Source: Chiridota heheva (Eukaryota > Echinodermata > Holothuroidea > Apodida > Chiridotidae). From it: DNA of 64,000 bases. The DNA lies in the NCBI GenBank assembly GCA_020152595.1, contig JAIGNY010000060.1, positions 1-64,000 on the forward strand, written 5' to 3'. The notes under the pieces were generated by a model. It did not search any database and was not told the DNA's origin. It saw nothing but the letters and a program-made list of their open reading frames with translations. The position numbers and the translations under genes were made by a program. Positions 63,575 through 64,000 of the stretch are shown piece after piece (the stretch's first letter is position 1; every line of letters starts with the position of its first letter).

Positions 63575-63950
63575 TAACTTATTCAAAATGGCGGAAAAAA
63601 AAACAAATGGCCGCCAAAATAAGAAAATTTACAAAAAATAATCTGTAAAATTAAAAATGAAATTATAACTTCTCATTTCTGCATGAAATTAAATGTAAAT
63701 TAAGCAGTTTTGTGAGTTTATGTCGGAGACTTTGGGCGCGTAATAACAGTAAACCAAGACGGCAGAAAAAACAAATGGCCGCCGAAAAGGGAAAAAAGGA
63801 AAAGAGGTATTCATGAAATTAAATTTTAAAAGAAGCTCATAATTTGCTTTTAATACTTAGTGATTACAAAATAATGAATACCAATAACATTTTAAATGAT
63901 TTGGAGCCAACCAAGATGGCGGATAAAAGCAGAATGGCTGCCAAAATGAT
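63575..63950. repeat. Tandem repeat, about 160-bp unit, nearly 3 copies, with ATGGCGG motifs
   Basis: AAAATGGCGGAAAAAAAAAC, ACCAAGACGGCAGAAAAAAC and CCAAGATGGCGGATAAAAGC occur near 63585, 63755 and 63908, each followed by AAATGGCCGCCAAAA or a variant. AAGATGGCGG is the core of the YY1 binding consensus. Confidence 0.75.
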
Positions 63951-64000
63951 GGATCAATTTCAATCAAATAAATTTAAATTTGATTTAAAATATCAAAATA

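Overview
The window looks like nuclear DNA of a metazoan, most plausibly a marine invertebrate and perhaps an echinoderm. The support is long GT-AG introns, an animal RIC8A gene, an animal-type Golgi sulfotransferase, several LINE clades, tRNA-derived SINEs, MITEs, a DIRS-like retroelement and very many minisatellites. The phylum is inference only. Nothing is prokaryotic or viral.

Layout, 1-28.9 kb: this is the 3' two thirds of RIC8A on the + strand, a chaperone and exchange factor for G-alpha subunits. Nine coding exons run from 8680 to the stop at 28512, with a polyadenylation signal at 28865. The 5' exons were not found and probably lie before base 1. The large 5' intron holds a 38-bp minisatellite seeded from a SINE Pol III promoter and a nearly complete 5.6-kb I-clade LINE (1745-7347) flanked by an 11-bp target-site duplication. 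The introns between mapped exons carry MITEs, CR1/L2-like LINE tails, an antisense LINE end and a SINE. Nearly every intron also has its own unrelated minisatellite. One array (16966-18190) is a tandem copy of the preceding exon's 5' splice site. Exon 3 of the set has a one-base frameshift.

28.9-37.8 kb is intergenic: minisatellites (16, 18, 28, 24 and 29 bp units), an antisense LINE tail and otherwise featureless AT-rich DNA. 37.8-40.0 kb is a block of nearly pure (AT)n broken by two duplicated unique modules. 40.0-47.1 kb is a GC-richer element with 44-bp inverted termini, an internally amplified 5' half and a decayed DIRS-type RNase H/connection region. 47-53.5 kb is mostly minisatellite, with an RT remnant and a degraded copy of the I-clade LINE embedded in one array.

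53.46-54.34 kb (minus strand) holds the last exon of a Sulfotransfer_2-family carbohydrate sulfotransferase with two single-base frameshifts. The rest, to 64 kb, has no recognisable gene: a MITE, a fold-back element dense in TTGACC, a SINE, an (AT)n tract, a GC-rich tandem repeat and a tandem repeat with ATGGCGG motifs.

The two cellular genes have no evident functional link. Isolated one-base frameshifts in otherwise well-conserved exons of both could mean consensus errors in the assembly as easily as pseudogenes.
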